Source: Roseiarcus sp963835885 (lineage in GTDB: Bacteria; Pseudomonadota; Alphaproteobacteria; Rhizobiales; Beijerinckiaceae). From it: a stretch of DNA of 64,000 nucleotides. The position numbers were made by a program, and so were the translations under genes. Numbering within the stretch: position 1 is the first letter of the stretch; every line of letters starts with the position of its first letter. The stretch is from positions 1 through 64,000 of the forward strand of contig CAWIHF010000031.1 of assembly GCA_963835885.1 (NCBI GenBank), written 5' to 3'. Below, in pieces: positions 36,547-44,593 of this stretch. The notes under the pieces were generated by a model that made no database searches, was not told where the DNA came from, and saw nothing but the letters and a program-made list of their open reading frames with translations.

Positions 36547-36837
36547 TCACCTATTTTCTCTGTCATCAGAGGCCTCGCCGATGATCGCCCGCGACAGCAG
36601 GGAATAGTCGCTCTCCCCACCTAATGCGTCTCGCGATGCGAGGCTGGTAAGCTCGTCCTTTGGCAGCTTGGAGAGCGCGCGGATAACGACCGGGCCCGCT
36701 GTCGCCCGTGACTTAAAATTCTGAGGTGAAGTACCAGCGCGACTCAGGAAGCGCTGCACGTCCCGTAAATTGGGGAGGAAAGATCGGTTCTCAAACGCCA
36801 TGGCCAAAACCCGAAGCGGTTCTAGATTCTCCGACAT
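36547..36837 (-). CDS. Small helical protein of the XRE-ParA operon, unknown
   Basis: About 96 residues ('MSENLEPLRVLAMAFENRSF' start), predicted mostly helical with a basic middle ('DVQRFLSRAGTSPQNFKSRA') and an acidic C-terminus ('RAIIGEASDDRENR'). No family recognised. ATG 36837 is used; GTG 36843 is in frame. It follows the 59-aa gene by 30 bases and precedes the tail-anchored gene by 10 bases, so it is firmly in the operon. Confidence 0.65.
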   Translation of the reverse strand: MSENLEPLRVLAMAFENRSFLPNLRDVQRFLSRAGTSPQNFKSRATAGPVVIRALSKLPKDELTSLASRDALGGESDYSLLSRAIIGEASDDRENR

Positions 36838-36867
36838 GATCACGGCATTCTAACGCGGCAACCTCGA

Positions 36868-37047
36868 CTAAGGACGTGGGCGGTGCTTCTTCCGGCCCGC
36901 CGATGTCTTGTGGTCCAAGGTCAGGAGTTGCTGTTCAAGCTCTGTCGGAGTTTGCTCCACCAAGCGCGATAGGGCGGAAAGCACCTTTTGTCGACCATAG
37001 CGCAACACTAGGAGCTGGACGTCGATATCAAGCAGTTCGTCCCTCAT
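36868..37047 (-). CDS. 59-residue protein coupled to ParA, unknown
   Basis: Reads MRDELLDIDVQLLVLRYGRQ, then 'KVLSALSRLVEQTPTELEQQLL' and a basic tail 'SAGRKKHRPRP'. The start ATG overlaps the parA stop (ATGA), strong evidence for translation. A helical acidic N-terminal half with a Lys/Arg-rich tail suggests a DNA-binding or partner protein for the ParA ATPase (a ParB/adaptor role is speculation). Too short for most gene finders. Confidence 0.7.
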   Translation of the reverse strand: MRDELLDIDVQLLVLRYGRQKVLSALSRLVEQTPTELEQQLLTLDHKTSAGRKKHRPRP

Positions 37048-37862
37048 GCCGGCACCTTTGCGAGTCCAATCTGATCAAATACTTCGTCCGCGAAGCGGCG
37101 GAAGCCCTGAATGACGTCGCTACGAGAGTAGCTGGTCCAGGACAAGGGCGTCCCCTCGCGCGCTGATTTCGCGTACGACGCCGAATACCGAATTTGGTTT
37201 TCGAATATGTGCCAGCCGTGCTTCGTTGCTTCCGTTGTAACATCTTCAATTGACTGTTGACCTTCCGGTCCAGCCGAATAACTTGACGAGTGGTTGAAAG
37301 CCAAACCTGCGATTTCGATCCGATGTTCCTTATTTTTTCGTTGGAACTCCTTCAGCGACCGAGCTAGGAGCGGAAGTCCGATAGTGGCCATGAACTCCGG
37401 TTTAATTGGCACGATAATATAGCGGCTTGCGAAATATGCAGCGTCCGTAAGCACCGATTCGTGTTGGGGCGCAATCGACGATAACAAGATCGTAATCCGC
37501 ATCCGTTTGAGCCAACGCTCTGGCAAGTTCACGTTCCTTTCCGTACGGATTTTTGAGTGTTCTGGAAAGCTCAAGCTGGCTAGGAATAAGGTCAAGCATG
37601 CCACTATGCCAAGCAATCTTAACTATAACTTTGGTTACAGGTAGATCTTCATCGAATAGCTGAGCAACAGTTGGATTTTTTGCTGCCAGATGACGGACAT
37701 ATTCCCTTGGACCCATCATTGCTTGGCTGAGATTTGACTGTGGGTCGAGATCGACCGCAAGAGTGCGTATCTTTCTAATGCCGCCGTGTGACCAAGTTGC
37801 ATTGCCAACGTGGTTTTACCAACGCCGCCCTTCATGTTAATCAGGCTCAAGACCTTGGTCAT
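37044..37862 (-). pseudogene. parA: ParA/Soj-type ATPase, two cancelling frameshifts
   Basis: A deviant-Walker ParA ATPase. Starts at ATG 37862 with an AAGGAG ribosome-binding site: 'TKVLSLINMKGGVGKTTLAM' holds the KGGVGKTT Walker A. One base is missing near 37768, after which 'RTLAVDLDPQSNLSQAMMGP' (Walker A') continues in the next frame; near 37464 one base is extra, between 'LVIVDCAPT' (Walker B) and 'ESVLTDAAYFASRYIIVPIK'. The rest ('GLAFNHSSSYSAGP', 'RFADEVFDQIGLAKVPA') is intact. Corrected length is about 272 residues, normal for the family. The indels may be sequencing errors since all motifs are conserved. Stop overlaps the 59-aa gene. Confidence 0.8.
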
Positions 37863-38192
37863 TTCGTGTGCTCCTTCAGTATCCTGGTTACTTTCTGAAT
37901 TGCTTGTTCCCGCCGATACGCGATCGGCAATCACGCGGGCGTATTCACGCTCAATGTCCCGTGTCGCGCTTGCGAGGCGCGCGTTTTTGGCGAACTGAAG
38001 CAACTGGATTGGGTCCGCGTCGAGCACACGGGCTATTTCACAAGTTACCTCAGGCGTTGGTATTTCACCCTGAACCTCAATCTTCGCGAGATACGCGCCG
38101 CTCTTACCCAACGCCGCTGCCATGTCGCGGATTGTGAGGCCCCGCTCGGTCCTCAGGCGCTTTACCCGTCTAGCGAACGGTGTAACAATCAT
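37863..38192 (-). CDS. XRE-family transcriptional regulator, first gene of the operon
   Basis: About 110 residues: an N-terminal HTH_3 domain ('FARRVKRLRTERGLTIRDMA', 'AALGKSGAYLAKIEVQGEIP', 'CEIARVLDADPIQLLQFAK') and a charged C-terminal tail ('ATRDIEREYARVIADRVSAG'). The frame runs without a stop straight into the ParA start, so this is either a genuine XRE-ParA fusion or a stop lost to an indel: a TGA sits one frame over, just before the parA ribosome-binding site. ATG 38192 abuts a palindrome at 38193-38212 and a TTGACA promoter, suggesting autoregulation. Confidence 0.8.
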
Positions 38193-38228
38193 GTTCACCT
38201 AACTAGGTTAACATGGCCTGCGTGTCAA
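38193..38228 (-). promoter_or_regulatory. Promoter overlapping a palindromic XRE operator, probably leaderless
   Basis: On the minus strand, TTGACA (38228-38223) is followed after 17 bases by TAGTTA (38205-38200). The -10 lies inside an imperfect palindrome GTTAACCTAGTTAGGTGAAC (38212-38193; 8 of 10 positions pair). The XRE start codon begins at 38192, directly after it, so a transcript starting about 7 bases past the -10 would have essentially no leader. A regulator bound here would block RNA polymerase. Confidence 0.6.
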
Positions 38229-38314
38229 CCTGGATCGAGAACATGGAGAGCCCAGTTAGAATATGGTAACGCCTGCTTAGCAACGAACCCGCAAGTCTCG
38301 TCCTTGGAGATGCT

Positions 38315-38604
38315 GTGAAACCGTCGGCCGCTCTCAAATTGCATCGAAGCGAGGTCCGCGATGCGGTCGCGCGCTATCGCTCGGCCAATCCGCGGGTGTT
38401 CGGCTCGGCGTCCTGCATGGCGACGACGTCGAAAAAAGCGATCTCGACATTCTCATCGATCCGCTTTCCGGCGCGACGCTGTTCGATCTCGGGGGTTTGC
38501 AGGAGGAATTGCAGGCGCTGCTCGGCGTGCCGGTCGACGGTCAGCCGGGCGATCTCCCGCCGCGTTTGCGGGAAAAGATCTTGGCCGAAGCTGAGACGAT
38601 ATGA
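38315..38604 (+). pseudogene. mntA: MntA-type nucleotidyltransferase antitoxin, one frameshift
   Basis: The start reads 'KPSAALKLHRSEVRDAVARY' and 'RSANPRVFGS' (helix 1 and the Gly-Ser of the minimal nucleotidyltransferase fold). After base 38408 one base appears to be missing; in the next frame follow 'GVLHGDDVEKSDLDILIDPL' with the two metal Asp residues of 'SDLDILID', then 'LFDLGGLQEELQALLGVPVD' and 'LREKILAEAETI' before a stop at 38602-38604. The corrected protein has about 96 residues, the normal size. MntA enzymes AMPylate and silence HEPN toxins. Confidence 0.78.
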
Positions 38605-38685
38605 TGGACAGCGGCTTGGCGACGATCTTGGTCATATGCGAACTGCCGCGACCGATGCCCAGCGGGCCTTGGCGTCGCCACGAGG
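38605..38685 (+). pseudogene. hepT: HEPN toxin (HepT) N-terminal remnant
   Basis: Immediately after the mntA stop, one frame reads 'MDGQRLGDDLGHMRTAATDAQRALA', matching the start of HEPN (DUF86) toxins ('RL.DYLGHM..A...A'). Similarity then ends and repeat-rich DNA begins; the RNase motif R-x4-6-H is absent. The toxin is deleted, leaving the antitoxin alone. Confidence 0.55.
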
Positions 38686-38730
38686 GCGGAAGCGGAAGTT
38701 GTTCGTCGTGAATATCAGACGGTTGCGCGC

Positions 38731-38906
38731 CCCCTTCTCCACGAAGTGGGGAAGGTGTCGGGCGAAGCGACGGATGGGGTGTGGAAAGCAGGAATGCGTC
38801 GTCGGAGGCTCGCTCTTATGGTCGTGCAAGACTGCCGGCTTCGAAGCAGCGGGCCATACCCCATCCGGCGCTCCGCGCCACCTTCCCCAGCAAGCTGGAG
38901 AAGGAG
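38731..38906. repeat. Pair of inverted REP-like repeats
   Basis: A 53-base unit (38731-38783: CCCCTTCTCCACGAAGTGG to GGATGGGGTGTGG) recurs inverted at 38854-38906 (CCATACCCCATCCGGCG to GGAGAAGGAG), sharing most positions including CTTCTCC, GGGGAAGGTG and GGATGGGGT. Related single units lie at 39381-39416, 39452-39505 and 56125-56222. These are typical short extragenic palindromes. Confidence 0.6.
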
Positions 38907-38938
38907 TTCACGCGGCGATTTGGCGCCGAGCAGCGACT

Positions 38939-39208
38939 TCAAAGTCCGAGATCGCGCGGCTCGTCGCGCAGCCGCTCGAGGTCGAGCTCGGCCCCGCGCA
39001 AGGGGGAGTTGAGCAGGAATTCCGCCAGGGCGCCTTTGCGCGCAGTCTTGCGAGCCCATTCTTCGACGAATACGACAATGGCGCTCGGCTTGCCGTTGCG
39101 GGTAATGACCTGCGGCTCGTCCTGGGCGCGTTCGATGACTTCCGACAACCGGGCTTTGGCGTCGGCGACGGTCCAGACGTCATGCCTCTTCTCGCCCCGG
39201 CGCGCCAT
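38939..39208 (-). CDS. Phd/YefM-type antitoxin, orphan
   Basis: An 89-residue protein with the Phd fold: 'DVWTVADAKARLSEVIERAQDEPQVITRNGKPSAIVVFVEEW' (positions 39070-39185), i.e. the strand-helix start, 'A...LSE.I..A', and 'VITRNGKP..V.V'. The C-terminal half ('ALAEFLLNSPLRGAELDLER') is the toxin-binding type of tail seen with VapC partners. No toxin gene follows downstream on the minus strand, where only repeats are seen, so it appears orphaned. Normal ATG start. Confidence 0.8.
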   Translation of the reverse strand: MARRGEKRHDVWTVADAKARLSEVIERAQDEPQVITRNGKPSAIVVFVEEWARKTARKGALAEFLLNSPLRGAELDLERLRDEPRDLGL

Positions 39209-39380
39209 TCGAGCCTCCGATCGTCATCATGACCAATATGACTATAGAAAGTTCGGCTTCCGCCGAGAGGCGCGCCTCCCGCGGTTCTCCCGCGGTGGAC
39301 CCGCGGTGGGATGGCCGTGCGCTCTCCCCGGTCGCTTTCGAGACTGCGAGCGGCCAGCGGGTTGCCCTTGTGTCTGCAAC

Positions 39381-39505
39381 CGGGAGAAGGTGGCGCGGAG
39401 CGCCGGATGAGGGAACCCTGCGTTTGACGCGTTCGCACTAAAGACAATGACGGCATGGTCCCCTCATCCCCGGCCTTTCTCCCTAAGGGAGAAGGGAGGT
39501 GCGCG
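39381..39505. repeat. Further REP-like units
   Basis: CGGGAGAAGGTGGCGCGGAG with CGCCGGATGAGGGAACCC at 39381-39418, and CCCCTCATCCCCGGCC with CTTTCTCCCTAAGGGAGAAGG at 39458-39498, are the same family as the pair at 38731-38906, in opposite orientations. Upstream of them, 39209-39380 shows no gene. Confidence 0.5.
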
Positions 39506-39586
39506 AGGGGAAGCCGCCTCGGCGCGGGTGGAGGCGGCGAGGTAAGGCGGGCGTCTGGCAAAGGGAAGGGGCATTCCAGCGTCGCC

Positions 39587-39856
39587 ATGCTCGACAAATG
39601 GGAAAAGACGGAAGACCTCATCGCGACCCGGAAAGCGTCCGCGCCGTTCGAGGTCGAATTGACGCCGCCGCTGATCGGGCAGCTGCGCGCGTCGACGCCC
39701 CCATTCGACTTCCTCTCCACGCCTTTCCTGGACGCCTTCGGACAGGAGGGCGGGGTCCTGCGGTGGGAGACGGAGAAGGGCGTCGAGATCGGCTCCTGGC
39801 CGCTCAAAGGCACGGCGGCGGCAAGGGACCTTGTGCGGAAGGTCTGCCACCTCTAA
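39587..39856 (+). CDS. Hypothetical protein
   Basis: An 89-residue protein beginning MLDKWEKTEDLIATRKASAP, with 'FEVELTPPLIGQLRA', 'PFDFLSTPFLDAFGQE' and a C-terminal 'LKGTAAARDLVRKVCHL'. No family recognised. ATG 39587 is chosen because the preceding 130 codons of open frame are repeat DNA. Coding style fits the genome, but the evidence for expression is weak. Confidence 0.45.
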   Translation: MLDKWEKTEDLIATRKASAPFEVELTPPLIGQLRASTPPFDFLSTPFLDAFGQEGGVLRWETEKGVEIGSWPLKGTAAARDLVRKVCHL

Positions 39857-40202
39857 AGCCCGCGCCGCGGCGGCAATAGAGATCTCCGAGCCGGTATTAC
39901 GTTGACGGGACCGTCTTTACCGAATTGTAGATTAGCGTTGTGCGTCGCCGCTTCGGCGTCGAGGTCTGGGCCAGTTCGCCGTCCTGGCCGGGCGGCCATT
40001 GGCCGCAGACTCGTGAGCCCTTCCGACCGATGCGGCTCCTCATGCCGCGCACAGGCGAGAAAAGATGATCGCGGGTTGATGTCGATCAATGCGCGTGACG
40101 CCTGAGCCTGGAAAAGTTGCGCAATCAACGAGCGGTGGGAACGCCGCCGGGGAAAAGGGGGAACGTAAAGGCGAAAAGCGCCTCGAAGCGAAAGGAAACG
40201 CC
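39857..40202. other. Intergenic stretch with no recognised gene
   Basis: About 345 bases between the hypothetical gene and the GYD gene. It contains a run of purine-rich sequence before the GYD ribosome-binding site (AAAGGAAACGCC) and no motif-bearing frame. Confidence 0.4.
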
Positions 40203-40496
40203 ATGGCGACCTACGTCACGCTGATCAATTTCACCGATCAGGGCATCCGCAACATCAAGGACACCGCCAATCGAGCGAGCCATTACAAGGAACTCGCCAC
40301 AAAACTTGGCTGCACGGTCAAGGAGAACTACTGGACGCAAGGGCAATATGACGTCGTCTCGATCGTCGACGCGCCGGACGAGGCCTCCATGACCGCGCTG
40401 GCGATGAGCGTCGGGAAGCTCGGCTACGTCCGCACGCAAACCCTGCGCGCCTACTCTGCGGCGGAGCTCGCCCCGGTCATGGACAAAGTCGTTTAG
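40203..40496 (+). CDS. GYD-domain protein
   Basis: A 97-residue ferredoxin-fold protein of the GYD family (named for a Gly-Tyr-Asp motif; here 'QGQYDVVSIVDAPDEASM'). It starts 'ATYVTLINFTDQGIRNIKDT' and ends 'TLRAYSAAELAPVMDKVV', matching the family's full length. Function unknown, possibly a small dimeric alpha/beta-barrel binding protein. Ribosome-binding site AAAGGAA precedes ATG 40203; the frame upstream is repeat-like. Confidence 0.88.
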   Translation: MATYVTLINFTDQGIRNIKDTANRASHYKELATKLGCTVKENYWTQGQYDVVSIVDAPDEASMTALAMSVGKLGYVRTQTLRAYSAAELAPVMDKVV

Positions 40497-40616
40497 GAGG
40501 AGCGGCGGGCGCATCGCCGAATGCCAGTCGAGGGCGGGCGTAGCGCCCGACCTCGACTCGGGGTTACGGGCGTTACCGTTACTGTATGTGATTGTTGGCT
40601 GGTTCGGATCGCCGCC

Positions 40617-41201
40617 ATGATCATTGAGCGTCTAAGCCGAGAGCATCGCAATATCGAGAAGCTGCTAGCGATCCTCGAACGGGAGCTTGAGATTTTCGAC
40701 CGCGGGGATCGCCCCGACTACGAGGTTATTCACGCGACGATCAGTTATTTCAAAGTTTACCCGGAGATTTACCATCATCCCCAGGAAGATTTGGTCTTTG
40801 CCAAACTAAGAATTCGCGATCCCGCTGCGGCTGCGAAGGTTGGCGATCTCGCTCGCGAGCACCAAAAAGGGGCCGAACGTTTGCGCCGTGTGGCTCAGGC
40901 GGTTGACCGTGTCCTCGCGGATCGTACAATCCGTCGGCAAGATGTGGATGCCATCATTCGCGACTTCATAGAGCACGAGCGGCATCACATCCTGATCGAA
41001 GATCGTGATTTCTTCCCTGCCGCCCTCAAGGCTTTAGAGCCTCAGGATTGGACGGAGATCGCTTCGGCCTTGGCCGGTCACAGGGATCCGCTGTTTAGCG
41101 ATGTCGCCGAAGAGGGATTTGATATGCTACGAGCGCATATTTTGCGATTGGAGCAAGAGGCAGAAGCCGAACGGGACTCGTCGAGCATTCAACCGCATTG
41201 A
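40617..41201 (+). CDS. Hemerythrin-like HHE-domain protein
   Basis: A 194-residue four-helix HHE protein expected to bind a di-iron centre. Ligand-bearing segments: 'LSREHRNIEKLLAIL' (His), 'YHHPQEDLVFAKL' (His and Glu), 'LAREHQKGAERL' (His), and 'FIEHERHHILIEDRDFFPAAL' (His/Glu). Likely oxygen, NO or iron sensing or storage. ATG 40617 starts 'MIIERLSREH'; the open frame before it is not conserved. Confidence 0.9.
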   Translation: MIIERLSREHRNIEKLLAILERELEIFDRGDRPDYEVIHATISYFKVYPEIYHHPQEDLVFAKLRIRDPAAAAKVGDLAREHQKGAERLRRVAQAVDRVLADRTIRRQDVDAIIRDFIEHERHHILIEDRDFFPAALKALEPQDWTEIASALAGHRDPLFSDVAEEGFDMLRAHILRLEQEAEAERDSSSIQPH

Positions 41202-41437
41202 TTACTTTCCGCGGCGTGCATGCGACTTGAGTTGTGCGGATAACAGCGGTCGCCCACGCCGCCAGTCTGTCGTCGAGCACCTGTTCGATCCCGGTTGTTA
41301 CTAGGGGTTGTAGGACTATGCTCTCGATCGCGACTGGCTCGGAGACACCCGCCGCCGCATCGGCGTCGAGGTCTTCTACCTACAACCGGCCTGGCCGCCG
41401 CCCGCGCACGAGAGAGTGAGGACTTGTCGCTGCATGG

Positions 41438-41698
41438 TCATCGGCTCGGCATCAAAACCATGTGCCATCGCACTTCGCCTTCGATTGCCGCTGGTCCGCC
41501 GCCGGCCCATGCGGGCTCTTGGGGAATGGGCGGATGCCTGAATATTACGCGCGTCTGATCCCACACCTCAAGGGTCTCCACGGACTTCTCGCGCTCCGAA
41601 AACAGCGCCTGGGCCTCTACGATGACCTCTTCGTCCGAGAGGCCGGTAAGTTCCTCAACGGCTACGATATGGCCGCCTCTAAGGAAATAGCACCGCAT
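41438..41698 (-). CDS. Small conserved-type hypothetical protein
   Basis: An 86-residue protein 'MRCYFLRGGHIVAVEELTGL' with 'SDEEVIVEAQALFSEREKSV' and 'LEVWDQTRVIFRHP'. Short proteins with this start are frequent in Bradyrhizobium-like genomes; no function is known. The C-terminal 30 residues ('PPIPQEPAWAGGGPAAIEGE') look less conserved and may be an extension. No neighbours in operon. Confidence 0.6.
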   Translation of the reverse strand: MRCYFLRGGHIVAVEELTGLSDEEVIVEAQALFSEREKSVETLEVWDQTRVIFRHPPIPQEPAWAGGGPAAIEGEVRWHMVLMPSR

Positions 41699-42446
41699 GT
41701 TATGCTTCCCATTTGGTCACACGGGGGAAGGAGACGCTGGCCCCTTTGGCGCCCGTTGTCACCTTGCGGAATATACTCAGGGGCAGTCGTGCGAGCGCGC
41801 CCGGCCTCGTGGCGCGCTTCAGCGCCGACGCGGGCCCTGCCGGACGTTCTCACGGCGCCGGCCTCATGGGGCGCCGATCGGACTTCTCTCAGCTGTGCGG
41901 GGCGTGGTTCACGGACTTCGCCGTGCGACGCCAGCGATCAGCAGAGCGCTCGGTCCTGGGCGCCTCCACGAGCCAGACGCGCCGAGTATTTCGCGGAAAG
42001 CCGGCCGGCGTCGCAACCCTCCGGTCGTTGGACCGGAAGAAGGGCCCGGAGCGCACCTCTGCCCGGTCGTGTTGCAGCCCACTTGCGGAGCGCCGCGAAT
42101 GATTCTCGCATCCTGCAAGTCGTCAGCCCAAAAAATCTTTGCGGAAGTAAGTATCGATAATGACTTCAAAAGTTGACGAGTGTAACTCTCCAGCAATATT
42201 ATAATTTTCGATTTTGCGAAATTTGGAGTTAAACAGCGAGATTGCAATAAGAAAGCCACAAAATAGTTATACAGAGACATTTCTCTGTGAAGCTGAAATT
42301 CGTTTCGTTTCGAATTTCGCTTCATGCACTCTAATCATACGATGCTGACTTCAAACACTTTTCCGGAACGCGCGGCGACCCTGCGGTGAGGTGAAAGGCT
42401 ATCCGCTCAATACCGGGCGCCGCTTCGGCAATTAGGGCATCAGCCC
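41699..42446. other. Intergenic stretch, partly AT-rich, with no recognised gene
   Basis: About 750 bases. The first 400 are GC-rich with open but motif-free frames on both strands; 42110-42340 is notably AT-rich (for example TATTATAATTTTCG at 42197) and could hold promoters, but no clear gene or RNA structure was recognised. Confidence 0.4.
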
Positions 42447-43376
42447 GTGACCACACTGCTCATCAGCCATCCCGCGTGCTTGTTGCATGACATGGGCGAG
42501 GGACATCCGGAACAGCCCGACCGTTTGCGCGCCATCGACCGGGCAATGGAGAGCGAAGTCTTCCAGATGCTGGCGCGCGACGTCGCGCCGCGTGCCGAGA
42601 TCTCGGCGATCGCGCGTGTCCATCCGCTCGACTACATCGAAGCGATTCGGGCCGGTACGCCGTCGCAGGGGCACACGGCCATCGACGACGAGACATCGAT
42701 GTCGCCCGGTTCATTCGAGGCCGCCCTTCGCTCGGCAGGAGGCGCCATATTCGCAGTCGACGAGGTGATGACCCGCAAGGTCAGAAACGCCTTCGTCGCC
42801 ACGCGCCCGCCGGGCCATCACGCGGAAGTCGCGACGCCGTTGGGCTTCTGCTTCTTCAACAACGCGGCCATCGCCGCGCGTCACGCCCAGGCGGTCTATG
42901 GCGCCGAGCGTGTGGCGATCGTCGATTTCGACGTCCATCACGGCAACGGCACGCAGCACATCTTCTGGGACGACCGAACCGTCATGTACGCTTCGACGCA
43001 CGAAATGCCGCATTTTCCCGGCACGGGGGACAGCGGGGAGCGGGGCGAGCACGATCAGATCGTAAACGCTCCCTTGCGCGCCGGCGACGGGGGCGAAGCC
43101 TTCCGCGAGGCGGCGGAGGTCGCGATCCTGCCGCGCATCGCGGATGCCGCGCCCGATCTCATCGTCATCTCGGCGGGCTTCGACGCCCACCGCCGCGATC
43201 CGCTCGGCAACCTCAATCTCGTCGAGGCGGACTATGCCTGGGTGACGCGGCGCCTCGTGGAAATCGCCCAGAGCTGCTGCGGGGGCCGGATCGTCTCGGT
43301 GCTGGAAGGCGGCTACGACCTTGACGCCCTGGGGCGCTCGGTGGCCGCACATGTGACGGCGCTGATGGAGGGGTGA
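42447..43376 (+). CDS. Histone deacetylase-family hydrolase (acetylpolyamine amidohydrolase-like)
   Basis: A 309-residue zinc hydrolase of the arginase/deacetylase fold, removing acetyl groups from amines such as acetylpolyamines. Motifs: 'GHPEQPDRL', the tandem His 'ATRPPGHHAEVATPLGFCFF', zinc Asp/His in 'IVDFDVHHGNGTQHIF', second zinc Asp in 'ISAGFDAHRRDPLG', and 'LEGGYDLDALGRSVAAHV'. All catalytic residues are present. GTG start at 42447. No operon partners. Confidence 0.93.
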   Translation: MTTLLISHPACLLHDMGEGHPEQPDRLRAIDRAMESEVFQMLARDVAPRAEISAIARVHPLDYIEAIRAGTPSQGHTAIDDETSMSPGSFEAALRSAGGAIFAVDEVMTRKVRNAFVATRPPGHHAEVATPLGFCFFNNAAIAARHAQAVYGAERVAIVDFDVHHGNGTQHIFWDDRTVMYASTHEMPHFPGTGDSGERGEHDQIVNAPLRAGDGGEAFREAAEVAILPRIADAAPDLIVISAGFDAHRRDPLGNLNLVEADYAWVTRRLVEIAQSCCGGRIVSVLEGGYDLDALGRSVAAHVTALMEG

Positions 43377-44171
43377 GGCGGGGTTATTCGACCCTGTGGA
43401 GACACCTTTGCTTTGCGGTGACAGTGCGTCGGGAGGCCGGCGAGGAGTCCGTGGCGCCAGTCCACGTCAGGAAACGATCGGCCGACCGCTCGGCTCTCCG
43501 GTCCTCCTCGACCGCCCTCCGCACTCCCCCGAAGAGTGGCCGTCGGCGGACAGCGCGCCCAGAATCGCGGCGCGAGTCAAGACGTCGGATGGGCAGCCGC
43601 AAGATACGGCCTAGCGCCGAGTCCTGACCGGGATGCGTCTATGCGTTAAGTCGTTGAGCCAAGCACCCGCGGTAACCCCACCGAGGAAAGTGCAAAGCAA
43701 CATGAGAACTTCGAACAACATGTCAGTATATCCTCCAGCGGCACAAACCCTGCCGGAGGCGATTGGGTTCCATGCGACTGGATCGTCTCTATTGGAGTGG
43801 GTGTCGCAGCAACTCGGTGTGGCTCAAGAACCAGCGATTTTGCTTAAGTTTACGAGCTTACATTGATCCTATACTTTAGCCGCGTGCACCTCATCCCCGC
43901 GCCTGACCTTGAGGAAGCGCTCGCGCGGGCCCTCTTGTCGCCGCGGTCGATGACCGCGGCCGGCGCGCGCAGTCTTGAGCTTGTCCGGCCCGGTCCGCAC
44001 AGCGAAGAGTAGTCGACGCCAGTCCACCACGATGAAGGAATCGTGAACCCCATCGGCCGGAGCCGTCCGGCGATACGCTCGCATTTCGACGCCGGGCATG
44101 CGACCTTCGATCGGCGCTTCGCAATCGCGAACCGACCCGGCGCTCAGTCCGCCTGAACCGATGGAGGTCCG
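43377..44171. other. Long intergenic stretch with no convincing gene
   Basis: About 795 bases between the deacetylase and rhodanese genes. Short frames exist (for example a 77-codon plus-strand frame at 43633-43866 beginning MRLCVKSLSQAP), but none has motifs, a good ribosome-binding site and genome-like codon use together. A fragment 'VHLIPAPDLEEALARALLSP' at 43882 might be a degraded gene end. Confidence 0.4.
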
Positions 44172-44507
44172 ATGGTCCAGAACTTCGCATTCCCAGGGGC
44201 CGACCCGGCCGATCTCGACCTCGAGACCTTCGCCAAAGCGGTCGACGCGGGCGAGGTGACGGTCGTGGACGTACGCGAACCGCATGAGTTCGCCGCAGGT
44301 CACATTCCCGGTTCGGTCAACCTGCCGATGTCGCGCTTCGATCCGAGCAATCTGCCGAACGACAAGCCGGTCGTGCTCATGTGCCAGTCTGGAGGGCGAT
44401 CGCGAAACGCTCTCTCCCGCGTGCGCGCCGCCGGACGCGACGACGTCAAACATTATGCCGGCGGCATGTCTCAATGGCGCATGCATGGCGGCGACGTCAT
44501 GGTGTGA
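44172..44507 (+). CDS. Rhodanese-domain protein
   Basis: A 111-residue single rhodanese domain: 'VTVVDVREPHEFAAGHIPGS', 'VNLPMSRFDP', active-site Cys in 'VVLMCQSGGRSRNALSRV', and 'HYAGGMSQWRMHG'. Cytoplasmic sulphurtransferase that carries persulphide sulphur, possibly in sulphide or thiosulphate handling. Strong ribosome-binding site GGAGG precedes the ATG. Confidence 0.92.
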   Translation: MVQNFAFPGADPADLDLETFAKAVDAGEVTVVDVREPHEFAAGHIPGSVNLPMSRFDPSNLPNDKPVVLMCQSGGRSRNALSRVRAAGRDDVKHYAGGMSQWRMHGGDVMV

Positions 44508-44593
44508 GGGAAAACCGAGGCGGCCCTTGACGCCTGCGCGCGTGGGTTCGGCGCGAACCCGAGAGAGCGTCAGCGCTTACGGGACGGCTCCCG

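Noticed and set aside
41909..42325. 138-codon minus-strand frame in the AT-rich gap
   Set aside because: Half Ser/Arg-rich shadow, half AT-rich noise; no similarity recognised.
43633..43866. 77-codon frame in the long gap before the rhodanese gene
   Set aside because: No motif or convincing codon bias; weak start context.
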